From assembly GCA_964568145.1 (NCBI GenBank), contig CAZMOZ010000012.1, positions 55,319 through 119,318 on the forward strand: a stretch of 64,000 bases of DNA, given 5' to 3'. Below are positions 20,041 through 28,458 of this stretch, in pieces. The first letter of the stretch is position 1. Each line of letters opens with the position of its first letter. The position numbers were made by a program, and so were the translations under genes. This stretch comes from DSVZ01 sp964568145. Its GTDB lineage: Bacteria; Verrucomicrobiota; Verrucomicrobiia; Limisphaerales; J093. The notes under the pieces were generated by a model. It made no database searches, was not told the DNA's origin, and worked only from the letters and a program-made list of their open reading frames with translations.

Positions 20041-21540
20041 ATGAAACCAATTCCGAATCCCCCGACCCTGTCCGCGGCCGTCCTGGCCGTGACCGCGGCT
20101 TTGATCAATGCCTGCAGCCAGCTTGCTCTGGCCTCGAGCCACAGCGACGCGCCGCTCATCAAACAAGACCCGCAGGCGAACCTGACGGACGTGTATGCCT
20201 TCGTCGGCACGAAATACAACGATCCCGGCACCCGCGTCTTGAACGTGCTGGTGAGCGTCCGGCCGTTTTCCGAACCGGGCGACGGCGTCATGTACGACCG
20301 CTTCGCTGACGACGCGCTTTACAGCATTCACATCACACACCCCGTCACCGGCGCGACCGTGGACCGGTACGATTTCCGGTTCTCCTCGGTGACCGCCGGC
20401 TTGAAGAACCCGAACACGATCCTGTCTTATGGTCTGGGGACGGAGGCGGGGGCAATCACGAGCATCGGCGACGCCCGGCAGAACTTCACGCAGACCTACA
20501 GCGTGACGCTCAACGGCTCGGTTTTGGGTACCGGACTGCCGGTGCCGCCCCCGAATGTCGGCCTCCGTACCACGCCCGGGTACAATGATTACCAAACGGG
20601 CAAGGCGATCTCAGGGGCCGCCACGGTCGAGCAGCTTGACCCCTTGACCCGCCAGGGCATCCAGGAACTGCCGAACGGGGCGGTGGTCTGGTCCGGGCCG
20701 CGCGAGGATGGCTTCTACGCTGACACCCCGGGCATCTTCGATCTGTTGGACCCGCGGATCATCGCCGACCAGGACGGGAATCCGGCCACGGGCGGTTTGG
20801 GGCAGGACGGGGGCGGGACCGATGGTTTCCAAGGCTTCAACGTTCTGTCGTACGGCCTCCAGATTCCTATCGGAAACCTGACCCCAAGCGGATTCGTGGA
20901 TCCCCTCTTCGGACCGGGAGCCGTGGGCGTGGGGGTGTATGCGTCGGTGAGCCGCCAGCGGATCACGCTGCGCCGCACCGATGCCGCGCCGATCAACAGC
21001 GGGCCCTGGATCCAGGTCAACCGGCTGGCCAATCCGCTGTTCAACGAAGCGCTCGTCGCGCTCCAGGACAAGGACAAGTACAACCGCACCTCGCCGACGG
21101 GCGACACCCAGTTTCGCAGTTACGCCGTCGCCCCCGAGATCAGCCGCCTGATCAACCTGGTCCTGTTCGGCGACCCAGAGGGTGACAGCCCCCTGCCGGT
21201 CACCAACCCGTTCCTGCCAGCCGTCTATATCCCGGACGTGATCCGCGTTAACACCACCACCGCCCCCGTCCACCTCCCGGGCCAGATCGGATTCAGCCGA
21301 TTGGGTATCCTCGGGAGCGACTTCGCCGAGGGCGGCAGCACGTCAGCCAGTGGCGGCTGGCCCAATGGCCGGCGCATCGGCGATGACGTCGTGGACATCG
21401 CCCTTACCGCCCTTTCTCTGTTCACGGTTGACATCGGTGACAACGTCAATGCCAACGACCAGGTTTACCACCAGGTGTTTCCGTACCTGGCCACGCCGCA
21501 CGCCGGGCCGGCGGTGGACATGCGCCAATGTCCGCCTTGA
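20041..21540 (+). CDS. Exported DUF4331 protein
   Basis: A 499-residue exported protein. A signal peptide (residues 1-32, ending ...QLALAS) precedes the DUF4331 mark SSHSDAPLIKQDPQANLTDV and YAFVG. Later blocks such as NPLFNEALV and DIALTAL with GDNV also fit that family. The function of DUF4331 is not known; its members often sit beside TPR proteins, as here, where the TPR gene begins 72 bp downstream. The ATG at 20041 is used instead of 20008 because it starts the signal peptide. Confidence 0.88.
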   Translation: MKPIPNPPTLSAAVLAVTAALINACSQLALASSHSDAPLIKQDPQANLTDVYAFVGTKYNDPGTRVLNVLVSVRPFSEPGDGVMYDRFADDALYSIHITHPVTGATVDRYDFRFSSVTAGLKNPNTILSYGLGTEAGAITSIGDARQNFTQTYSVTLNGSVLGTGLPVPPPNVGLRTTPGYNDYQTGKAISGAATVEQLDPLTRQGIQELPNGAVVWSGPREDGFYADTPGIFDLLDPRIIADQDGNPATGGLGQDGGGTDGFQGFNVLSYGLQIPIGNLTPSGFVDPLFGPGAVGVGVYASVSRQRITLRRTDAAPINSGPWIQVNRLANPLFNEALVALQDKDKYNRTSPTGDTQFRSYAVAPEISRLINLVLFGDPEGDSPLPVTNPFLPAVYIPDVIRVNTTTAPVHLPGQIGFSRLGILGSDFAEGGSTSASGGWPNGRRIGDDVVDIALTALSLFTVDIGDNVNANDQVYHQVFPYLATPHAGPAVDMRQCPP

Positions 21541-21612
21541 CCGCAGGTCGGCGGCCGTCCAATTCGCCGTCAGGCGCGTCTCCGACCTGAGGAAGCCGCA
21601 GTCTGAACCGAC

Positions 21613-23052
21613 ATGAACCCGCGCGGACTCTGGTGTTTCGGGCCATGCCTGCTGTGCCTGGCATGGCTGGCTGCGGCGCCTTTGCGAGCGGAGCGGATTG
21701 ACGCCTCCGGCCCGTCATCGCCCGGGGCAACTCCGCATTCGCCTGAAGCCAAACCAGCCGCCAAACAGGCCGTGTTGGCTGCCGACGCGGTCGAGACCTG
21801 GCAACGCCGCACGCGGGAACGACCCGAGGACGTCGCGGCCTGGGTGAAGCTCGGCGACGCCTGGATGCAGCGCTCGCGCGACCGGGCCGGCGAGCCGTGC
21901 TACACGCAGGCGGAGGCCGCCTACCGGCGCGCGCATGAACTCGTCCCCAAGCACGCCGGCGCCTTGGTGGGCCGGGCATGGGTGTGCAATTCGCGGCACC
22001 TGTTCGACGAAGGCCGGCGATGGGCCCGCGCGGCGCTGGCGGTGGAGCCGAAGCTGCCCGAGGCCTTCGCCTTGCTGGGCGATGCCGCGGTCGAGGCCGG
22101 CGATTACGATGAAGCCTTCGAGCATTACCAGACCTGCCTGGACCTGCGGCCGGACCTGTCCGCCTATGCGCGGGCGGCGCATCTGCTCTGGCTCACGGGC
22201 GACGCCCGGCGGGCCAGGGCTTTGATGCGCCAAGCCGTCACCGCCGGCTCGCCCCACGCGGACAACGTCGCGTGGTGCCGCGCCGAGCTGGCGTTGATGA
22301 TGTTCCACACCGGCGCGCTCCTCCCGGCCGATAAGGAGCTTGAACGGGCCCTGGTCGAGACGCCCCAAAACCCGCACGTGCTGGCCGCCATGGGACGGAT
22401 CAAGATGGCGCGGAAGGAATACGCCCGGGCGATCGAGTTCTACGAGCAGGCCCAGAGCATTCTGCCGCAGCACGCCACGCTGGCCGCGCTCACCGACTTG
22501 TACGCCCTGACCGGCGAAACCGAAAAAGCCGAGGCCCTGTTCACGCGCGTGCGGGCCTTCCACGCCGCGCACGGGGCCGGGCACGCGCACGACCACGCCA
22601 CCGGGCCCGATGCGTCGCATGTCCATGGCAACGTCGAACTTGCGCGCTTCCTCGCCGACCAAAACCGGGACGTGGCGGAGGGCTTGCGCGAAGCCGAAGC
22701 GGCCCGCACGGAATCCAGAAGCGTGCCGGTCTTGGACACCCTGGCCTGGTGTTACTACCGGAACGGCCGGATCGGGGAAGCGCGGAAGGCGATCCAGAAG
22801 GCGTTGCGCTGGCGGACGCCGGACGCCGCGATTCTGTTCCACGCGGGCATGATTTACGCGGCGGCCGGCGACCGGCTGGCGGCGCAGAAGCACCTCTACC
22901 AGGCGTTGAACCTTAACCCCCACTTCCATCCCGTTCAGGCGGAGATCGCAAGCCAGACGCTCGCCCAACTCAGCGCGCAGTTGACGGCCCAGCGGAAGAC
23001 TGCCACGCCAGCTCCCACTTCGGAGGCTGATGCCGCCGACGGCCGGGAATGA
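21613..23052 (+). CDS. Exported TPR-repeat protein
   Basis: A 479-residue protein. It opens with a signal peptide (GPCLLCLAWLAAAPLRA). The body is tetratricopeptide repeats from about residue 55 to 460 (for example AWVKLGDAWMQRSRDRAGEP, AFALLGDAAVEAGDYDEAFE, and AAGDRLAAQKHLYQALNLNP). A His-rich stretch (HAAHGAGHAHDHA then HVHG) near residue 320 could bind metal. It follows the DUF4331 gene by 72 bp on the same strand. TPR proteins act as binding scaffolds; the partner may be the DUF4331 protein. It converges on the methyltransferase gene at 23063. Confidence 0.85.
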   Translation: MNPRGLWCFGPCLLCLAWLAAAPLRAERIDASGPSSPGATPHSPEAKPAAKQAVLAADAVETWQRRTRERPEDVAAWVKLGDAWMQRSRDRAGEPCYTQAEAAYRRAHELVPKHAGALVGRAWVCNSRHLFDEGRRWARAALAVEPKLPEAFALLGDAAVEAGDYDEAFEHYQTCLDLRPDLSAYARAAHLLWLTGDARRARALMRQAVTAGSPHADNVAWCRAELALMMFHTGALLPADKELERALVETPQNPHVLAAMGRIKMARKEYARAIEFYEQAQSILPQHATLAALTDLYALTGETEKAEALFTRVRAFHAAHGAGHAHDHATGPDASHVHGNVELARFLADQNRDVAEGLREAEAARTESRSVPVLDTLAWCYYRNGRIGEARKAIQKALRWRTPDAAILFHAGMIYAAAGDRLAAQKHLYQALNLNPHFHPVQAEIASQTLAQLSAQLTAQRKTATPAPTSEADAADGRE

Positions 23053-23062
23053 GTGACCGCTT

Positions 23063-23938
23063 TCAACTCCGCCCCAGCCGCGCGCAAACAGCGCGGATGA
23101 AGTCGGGGGTGGTTCCGCAACAGCCGCCGATGAAACTCGCGCCGGCCGCCACGAGTTCCGGCACGTGGCCAGCGAATTCCTCCGGCGTGGTGTGATAGAC
23201 CACGCGGCCGTTCTCCAGCGCCGGCAGCCCGGCGTTGGCCTTGATCCAGATCGGACGGTCGGTGGCGGCCTTGAGCCGGCGGCACACCGGCACATAGCGC
23301 TCGATGCCGACGCCGCAGTTCGCGCCGATCACATCCGCGCCAGCGGTGGTCAACTCGCGCGCGACCTGCTCCGGTGTGGCGCCCATCATGGTGCGGTCCT
23401 TGTCCCGGCCGGCGTCGAAGACCATGCATGCCACCACCGGCAGGCCGGTGGCTTTCGCCGCCGCCAGGGCCAGCTTCGCCTCGTCGAGATCGGACATGGT
23501 TTCGACGACGAGCGCGTCCGCGCCGCCGGCGGCCAGCGCCCGGGCCTGTTCCGCGAAGGCCGCAGTCAATTCCTCCGCCGTCGCTTCGCCGGTCATGAGC
23601 ATCTTGCCCGATGGCCCGATGGACGCGAAGACAAAGGCGCGTGTGCCGGCAGCCTGCCGGGAAAGCCCCACGCCGCGCCGGTTGATCTCGGCCACGCGGT
23701 CGGCCAGGCCGTGGCCGGCAAGGCGAAGACGCTTCGCGCCAAAGGTATTGGTAAGGATGACCCGGCTGCCGGCGGCAACGTAAGCCTGTGCCACTTCGGC
23801 CACGCGCTCCGGGTGGGTGAGGTTCCACGCGTCCGGGAGGTCGCCGCTTTGCAGACCGCGCGTCTGGAGTTCGGTGCCCCAGGCGCCATCCGTGACCACC
23901 GGCCCGGCGGCCAGCAGCGTCGTCAGCAGGTCAGGCAT
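23063..23938 (-). CDS. Homocysteine S-methyltransferase-family protein
   Basis: A 291-residue enzyme of the Pfam S-methyl_trans family, which moves a methyl group to homocysteine or a similar thiol. The zinc ligands are Cys in GANCGVGIERY and the Cys pair in FIGGCCGTTPDF. The N-terminus DGAWGTELQTRGL and ILTNTFGAKRLRLAGHGL are family marks. It starts 12 bp after the stop of the corrinoid protein gene (23951-24589). Together they resemble the first and third modules of B12-dependent methionine synthase carried on separate genes. Confidence 0.88.
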   Translation of the reverse strand: MPDLLTTLLAAGPVVTDGAWGTELQTRGLQSGDLPDAWNLTHPERVAEVAQAYVAAGSRVILTNTFGAKRLRLAGHGLADRVAEINRRGVGLSRQAAGTRAFVFASIGPSGKMLMTGEATAEELTAAFAEQARALAAGGADALVVETMSDLDEAKLALAAAKATGLPVVACMVFDAGRDKDRTMMGATPEQVARELTTAGADVIGANCGVGIERYVPVCRRLKAATDRPIWIKANAGLPALENGRVVYHTTPEEFAGHVPELVAAGASFIGGCCGTTPDFIRAVCARLGRS

Positions 23939-23950
23939 GGCCGGGCCGGC

Positions 23951-24589
23951 TCAGGCCGGGGCCAGCGCCTGGCGGGCGAGCGTGACGGCGCCGGGCGCGT
24001 TTTCGCTGAAACCGTCGGCACCGATCTCGTCGGCGTATCGCTGGGTGATGGGCGCGCCGCCGATGAGCACCTTGACCTTGTCCCGCACGCCAGCAGCATG
24101 GAGGGCCTCGATGGTGATCTTCATCGAGGGCATGGTGGTGGTGAGCAGCGCGGACATGGCCACGATCTGCGCGTTCTTCTCGCGGACCGCGTTGACGAAT
24201 TGCTCCGGCGCAACGTTGACGCCGAGGTCAATCACCTCGAACCCGCCGCCTTCGAGCATGGCGGCCACGAGGTTTTTGCCGATGTCGTGCAGGTCGCCCT
24301 TGACCGTGCCAATGGCCACGCGGCCGGCCGGCTCGCGGCCGCTGGCGACGAGCAGCGGGCGGATCAATTCGAGCGAGGACTTCATGGCCCGCGCGGAGAT
24401 GAGCAGCTCGGGCACGAAGTACTCGTTGCACTCGTAGCGCCGGCCCACCTCGGCCATGGCGGGGATCATGTGCTCGTTGACCAGCACCAGGGGGTCCACG
24501 CCGGCGGCGAGGGCCTTTTCGGTGATGTCGCGTGCCGTTTTGGCGTCGCCGGTGAGGATGGCGTCGGACAATGCCTTGAGGTCTTGCAT
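23951..24589 (-). CDS. Corrinoid (cobalamin-binding) methyl-carrier protein
   Basis: A 212-residue protein with the two-part B12-binding fold of MtbC/MtaC/MetH carriers. Residues 1-85 form the helical cap (VLVNEHMIPAMAEVGRRYE, ELLISARAMKSSLELI). The base-off cobalamin motif D-x-H-x-x-G is GDLHDIGKNLVAAMLEGGG, with SALLTTTMPSM and LIGGAPITQRYADEIGADG after it. It would carry a methyl group on cobalamin to the adjacent methyltransferase. The ATG at 24589 begins the family fold; an upstream in-frame ATG at 24700 adds unrelated residues. Confidence 0.9.
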   Translation of the reverse strand: MQDLKALSDAILTGDAKTARDITEKALAAGVDPLVLVNEHMIPAMAEVGRRYECNEYFVPELLISARAMKSSLELIRPLLVASGREPAGRVAIGTVKGDLHDIGKNLVAAMLEGGGFEVIDLGVNVAPEQFVNAVREKNAQIVAMSALLTTTMPSMKITIEALHAAGVRDKVKVLIGGAPITQRYADEIGADGFSENAPGAVTLARQALAPA

Positions 24590-24892
24590 AAAGGTGGTGG
24601 TAGCGTGGTGTGGTAACGTCGGCCGGAGAGGCTGGCAGGCGAACGGCGGAAAGTCAATGTGCGCCAAAGGCTGGCGGAAGTCCAAGGTTCCAAGTCCCAA
24701 GTCTCAGGTCCCAAGCCGAAGTCGAAGGTCAAAAGCCGCCGTCTGGCATCCGGTATCCAGCTTGCGCTCCCATGCTTGCCCCACCCAGTCAAGGCCGGTC
24801 CGGCAAAATGGTCGGAAGCGCGCCGAATTAGAGCGTGGGCGCAGGCGCGGGCGGGGGTTTCCTTTCACGCCCGTTCCGGCTACGCTGGCCGC
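24590..24892. other. Intergenic region with simple CCAAGT-type repeats
   Basis: Between the divergent corrinoid and lpxI genes. At about 24679-24760 it contains CCAAGGTTCCAAGTCCCAAG-like near-tandem units and AAGTCGAAGGTCAAAAG, a simple-repeat style that recurs elsewhere (45045-45170, 54977-55116). No gene or riboswitch was recognised, although the cobalamin-linked gene next to it would be a plausible place for one. Confidence 0.4.
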
Positions 24893-25714
24893 GTGACCGA
24901 CCTGCCCGACCAGATTGGCCTCATCGCCGGCAACCGCTCGCTGCCGCTGGAATTCGCCCGCCTGGCCCGCGCCCAGGGCATGAGGCAGATTGTAGCGGTC
25001 GGCGTCGAGGGCGAGACCGATCCCGCGCTGGCGGCGCTGGTGGACGAGCTGATCTGGCTCCGCGTCGGCCAGCTCGGAAAGATGATCGGCGTGTTTGCGG
25101 ACCGCGGCATACGGCATTGCGTGATGCTGGGGCAACTGGCGCCGCAGAACCTCTTCGAGCTGCGCCCCGACCTGCGCGCGCTCCGGCTGTTGTTCCGGCT
25201 CAAGGAGCGCAACGCCCACACGCTGTTCGGCGGCGTGGCTGAGGAGTTGCGGCGGGACGGCATCGAACTGATCCCGGCGCTGCCGTGGCTGGGGCCGCTC
25301 CTGCCAGGGCCGGGCTTCAGGGTGGGCCCGCGGCTCACCGCGGCGCAGCGCGAGGACGTGGCCTTTGGACGGCGCATTGCCACGGAGGTGTCGCGCCTCG
25401 AGATCGGCCAGACGGTGGTGGTCAAGCGCGGCACGGTGCTGGCGGTGGAGGGTTTTGAAGGCACCGACGCCTGCCTGGCGCGCGGCGGCGAACTGGCCGG
25501 CCGCAAGGGCGGCGCGGTGGCGGTGAAGCTGGCGAAGCCCGGACACGACTTGCGCTTCGACATCCCCACCATCGGGCTCAAGACGGTGGAAACCTGCGCG
25601 GCCAGCGGCGTGGCGGTGCTGGCCTTCGAGCCGGGCCGCACTTTGCTGCTGGAGCAAGACCAGGTTGCGGCCGTGGCCCGGCAGCGCGGGGTGTCCGTGA
25701 TGGCGCTGGATTGA
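24893..25714 (+). CDS. lpxI: UDP-2,3-diacylglucosamine pyrophosphatase LpxI
   Basis: A 273-residue enzyme of the LpxI (DUF1009) family, which hydrolyses UDP-2,3-diacylglucosamine to lipid X in lipid A synthesis. Marks are IGLIAGNRSLPLEFARLAR at the N-terminus, LGQLAPQNLFELRPDLRAL in the middle, and VAVEGFEGTDACLARGGELA with KLAKPGHDLRFDIPTIGLKT toward the end. The GTG at 24893 is taken as the start because upstream in-frame residues come from simple repeats. Its presence implies a lipid A-bearing outer membrane. Confidence 0.92.
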   Translation: MTDLPDQIGLIAGNRSLPLEFARLARAQGMRQIVAVGVEGETDPALAALVDELIWLRVGQLGKMIGVFADRGIRHCVMLGQLAPQNLFELRPDLRALRLLFRLKERNAHTLFGGVAEELRRDGIELIPALPWLGPLLPGPGFRVGPRLTAAQREDVAFGRRIATEVSRLEIGQTVVVKRGTVLAVEGFEGTDACLARGGELAGRKGGAVAVKLAKPGHDLRFDIPTIGLKTVETCAASGVAVLAFEPGRTLLLEQDQVAAVARQRGVSVMALD

Positions 25715-25894
25715 GCGCGGCGGAAACCGGAGCAACTCGTTTTCCGCCCGGCGCGGGCGCTGGCCAGTCAGCGGCACTGCCGCCCGGCCAAGTCACCCCG
25801 CGCGCGCAAATTCTCCGACCCTGTAACCATTTAACAAATCGCACTTTTAACTGCCTCCGACTGCATCGTCCGCCGGCTTCGGATCCGTCAGGCG

Positions 25895-27550
25895 TCAGCG
25901 CCCCGCGTTGCCTGCGGCCTTGGGCAGCAGGCCTTCCACCAGCTTCATCTGCTTCTCCTGCATTTCCCGGTAGCCCGCGAGTTGCTCGGGCGTGAGCACG
26001 CCTTCCAGCGCCTTGAACTTGCGCTCCAACTGCCAGGCCAGCGCCGCGGCCGGCTCGGCGGACTTGGGCGGGCCGCCTTCGATCTTGCCGCTCAGCGTTT
26101 CGAGCGTGTAATCATAAAGCGCGTTGAAAACCTTGTCCTGCTGCTCCTGAGTCAGTCCCAACTGCGTCTGCATCTGGAGCAGCTCCGCGTTGGCGACCAG
26201 GCGTGAGTTCGACACGTTCTCCTCCTGTTTGAACTCCTGGTACGCCGTGACCTGTTCGGGGGTGAGCACGGCCAGGATTTCCTCCTCCGGATTGGGGGAA
26301 CCCTTGTCCAGCGCGGCCATTTCCTCCCGGCTGAGTTTGCCGGCGAACATCTTTTCCGCCGCCGACGTCGCCCGCTCAGCCTGCCGGGTGAGGATCGTGC
26401 GGATGGCCTCCTCCTGTTCCGGGGTCAGGTTCAAGCGCGGCTTCAGCCGGTTCAGCTTGCCCACCGTTTGTTGCTCGATGGCGGCCTTCATGGCGGCTGT
26501 CATGACCGCCGGTAACGCGGGCTTGTCAGGGGCGGGAGCCCCCGCGACCGGCGCGGCGGCGGCCGGGGATGCTCCGGTGGCGCGCTTGAGCGTGCCCAAC
26601 TCGTTGCGGAGCCGCGCGACCTCGACCTTCAGTTCGTTTTCGGCCTTGCGCAGGCGATCCAGTTCGGCGGCATCCGTCGCCGCGTTGCCGCGCAGGCGCG
26701 CCGCATCGGTCTGGAACTGCGCGGCGGCCCCGGCTTGCTCCGACAATTCCTGCGTCCGGGCGGTCAGGCGGTTGATGCGGGTCTGCTGCCAGACGGGCAC
26801 CGCGACGGCGGTGACGAGGCAGGCACCGGCAATGGCGATCTGGGTCTTGGTCAGGTTCATGAGATTCATGAGGTTGAGGGTGGCGGAATTGGAAATCACG
26901 GTGGCGCTGGCGAGGGCCGTGGCGGCCACGCCCGCGGCCAGGCCGGCCGGGGCGGGGATCACCGCGCCGGCGGCCAGCGCCGTGCCAAGCGCCGCGGCGG
27001 TGGAGGTCACCCCGCGACGCGCCAGTTGGTCGCGCAGTTTGTCGAGCGCGCGGTCCACGCGCATGCGGGCGGCGTTTTCGCTCAGGCCGAGCGCGGCGCC
27101 CACTTCGCGGAGGCTGCGATTCTCGAAGAATCGCAGGACCAGCGCCGCGCGGTCTGCCTCGCGCAATTCGTGCATCGCGTCATCGAGCACCGGGGCGATC
27201 TCCTCCCAGGCGGGTCCGGTCGCGTCCGTTAGATCCGGGGCGTTCATGGCGTGAGCGGCGAGTTCGCGCTGTTCGCGCCGGTGCCGGCTGCGTCGCCAGT
27301 TCGCGGCCAGGAGCCGCACCGTCGTGTACAGCCAGCCGGCCAGGACCGGATGCCGGGTGAGCTTCGCGGCCTGGCGGGCCAGTTCGGTGAACACGGCTTG
27401 CGTGAGGTCCTCCGCGCTGGCGGCGTCGCCCGCGGTCTCGCGCAGGGCCGCGGAGAACACCAGGTTCACGTGCCGGTTCACCAGTTCGGTGAAGGCCGGC
27501 TCGGAGCGTTCCCGGACGTACCAACCCAGCAATTCGGCGTCGTTCGACAT
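25895..27550 (-). CDS. ECF sigma factor fused to membrane anchor and LTxxQ-type periplasmic coiled coil
   Basis: A 551-residue protein. Residues 1-180 are an ECF sigma factor: region 2 (FTELVNRHVNLVFSAALRET, EDLTQAVFTELARQAAKL) and region 4 (ALVLRFFENRSLREVGAALG, AARMRVDRALDKLRDQLARR). Two hydrophobic segments follow (GTALAAGAVIPAPAGLAAGV and IAIAGACLVTAVAVPVW). The rest is a coiled coil with several L-T-P-E-Q motifs (LNLTPEQEEAIRTIL, VLTPEQVTAYQEF, GLTQEQQDKVF, VLTPEQLAGYREM), as in CpxP/Spy-like proteins. This puts a transcription factor and an extracytoplasmic sensor-like domain in one chain. Two tiny genes lie upstream on the same strand. Confidence 0.88.
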   Translation of the reverse strand: MSNDAELLGWYVRERSEPAFTELVNRHVNLVFSAALRETAGDAASAEDLTQAVFTELARQAAKLTRHPVLAGWLYTTVRLLAANWRRSRHRREQRELAAHAMNAPDLTDATGPAWEEIAPVLDDAMHELREADRAALVLRFFENRSLREVGAALGLSENAARMRVDRALDKLRDQLARRGVTSTAAALGTALAAGAVIPAPAGLAAGVAATALASATVISNSATLNLMNLMNLTKTQIAIAGACLVTAVAVPVWQQTRINRLTARTQELSEQAGAAAQFQTDAARLRGNAATDAAELDRLRKAENELKVEVARLRNELGTLKRATGASPAAAAPVAGAPAPDKPALPAVMTAAMKAAIEQQTVGKLNRLKPRLNLTPEQEEAIRTILTRQAERATSAAEKMFAGKLSREEMAALDKGSPNPEEEILAVLTPEQVTAYQEFKQEENVSNSRLVANAELLQMQTQLGLTQEQQDKVFNALYDYTLETLSGKIEGGPPKSAEPAAALAWQLERKFKALEGVLTPEQLAGYREMQEKQMKLVEGLLPKAAGNAGR

Positions 27551-27639
27551 CGCGCTTCCATCCTTTCATGTCCGCCGCGGGCGAAAACCGCACAACCCAT
27601 CCGCGGACAACGGCAGCGTGCGAACGCCGGGTGCGCCGG

Positions 27640-27828
27640 TCAATCCTGCGGACTGGCAAAGGAGGTGTCGGGTGGGGCCGGCAGGACCGGCTGCCGGCGG
27701 AGGTGGTCCACCAGATACAGCCCGGCAAGGATGAGCGCGGCACCGAGAACCACGCGCCCCAGCAGGCCCAATCCGCCCAGAAATTCGCGCAGATGCTCCC
27801 GCCGCGCGCGCTGGACCACCTCGTCCAC
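27640..27828 (-). CDS. Small single-span membrane protein
   Basis: A 62-residue product from a GTG start. It has a charged N-terminus (RARREHLREFLGG), one transmembrane helix (LLGRVVLGAALILAGLYLV) and a short Pro-rich tail. It lies 89 bp upstream of the ECF sigma gene on the same strand and might act with it. No family was recognised; the start is uncertain. Confidence 0.45.
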   Translation of the reverse strand: MDEVVQRARREHLREFLGGLGLLGRVVLGAALILAGLYLVDHLRRQPVLPAPPDTSFASPQD

Positions 27829-27864
27829 GCTGGCGGGCCGATGCCCCGGCCGGCGGACCTTGTG

Positions 27865-27954
27865 CTAGCCCCGGAGTTCCGTGCCAGCGAGCAACGCCCG
27901 CAGCCGGTGGACCTCGGTCTCGAGTTCGGCGATGCGTTGGTCTTCGGCCTTCAT
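27865..27954 (-). CDS. Possible 29-residue coiled-coil peptide
   Basis: An ATG-started frame encoding MKAEDQRIAELETEVHRLRA plus nine residues. The heptad spacing of I/L/V fits a short coiled coil. It lies directly upstream of the small membrane protein. Too short to be sure it is translated. Confidence 0.3.
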   Translation of the reverse strand: MKAEDQRIAELETEVHRLRALLAGTELRG

Positions 27955-28458
27955 GGGTGTGGCGTAATCAACGCCTGGCCCGCGAAGCAGTCAAGGGGGT
28001 CTGTCACCAGGTTGATGGGAGCCGCGACACAGTTTTCAACAGGTTCGAGCGGCTGGAAAATGAGATGGGGGATGCCTGCGGCCCGGCCAACATCACACGA
28101 CCGGGGCCATGTTTCCGCCTCCATTCCCTTGCTAAATTTCGACGCGCGGTTGGAACCAGACCGGTCGGGCTTGGGTTGGGTAACTGACAGCAGCCTGGGC
28201 AAAGGAATGGCGGCAGTGGAATGGACCTTGTGGCCTGAGCGGGTGAAGCGTCGCACGGCTTCGCGAGTCCGGCTGTTTACCAAAGCCGGCGACCCGTTTC
28301 CCGGCAGTACAAGCAGCGCAAGAATGCAAGGCGCGCCCTTTTCGGCGACCCGTCCGCGGAAATCTGCTTTCAGGACGCGGCGCTTGCCTTAAGGTTCCCG
28401 CTCGCGCCTGCGCCGGCCGCGCGCCGCGCCGGAGTCGCGATTGAACCGAACACAGATC
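27955..28458. other. Intergenic region, no gene recognised
   Basis: About 500 bp between the small ORFs and gnd. Frames are open but lack recognisable content. Lower GC at 27960-28150 suggests promoter sequence. No RNA gene seen. Confidence 0.35.

Noticed and set aside
21544..21591. CAGGTCGG ... CCGACCTG inverted repeat after the DUF4331 gene as a terminator
   Set aside because: The arms are 8 bp with a 32-bp loop and no T-run follows, so it does not meet the form of an intrinsic terminator.
24590..24892. A cobalamin riboswitch before the corrinoid protein gene
   Set aside because: I could not find a B12-box-like core; the region is dominated by simple repeats.
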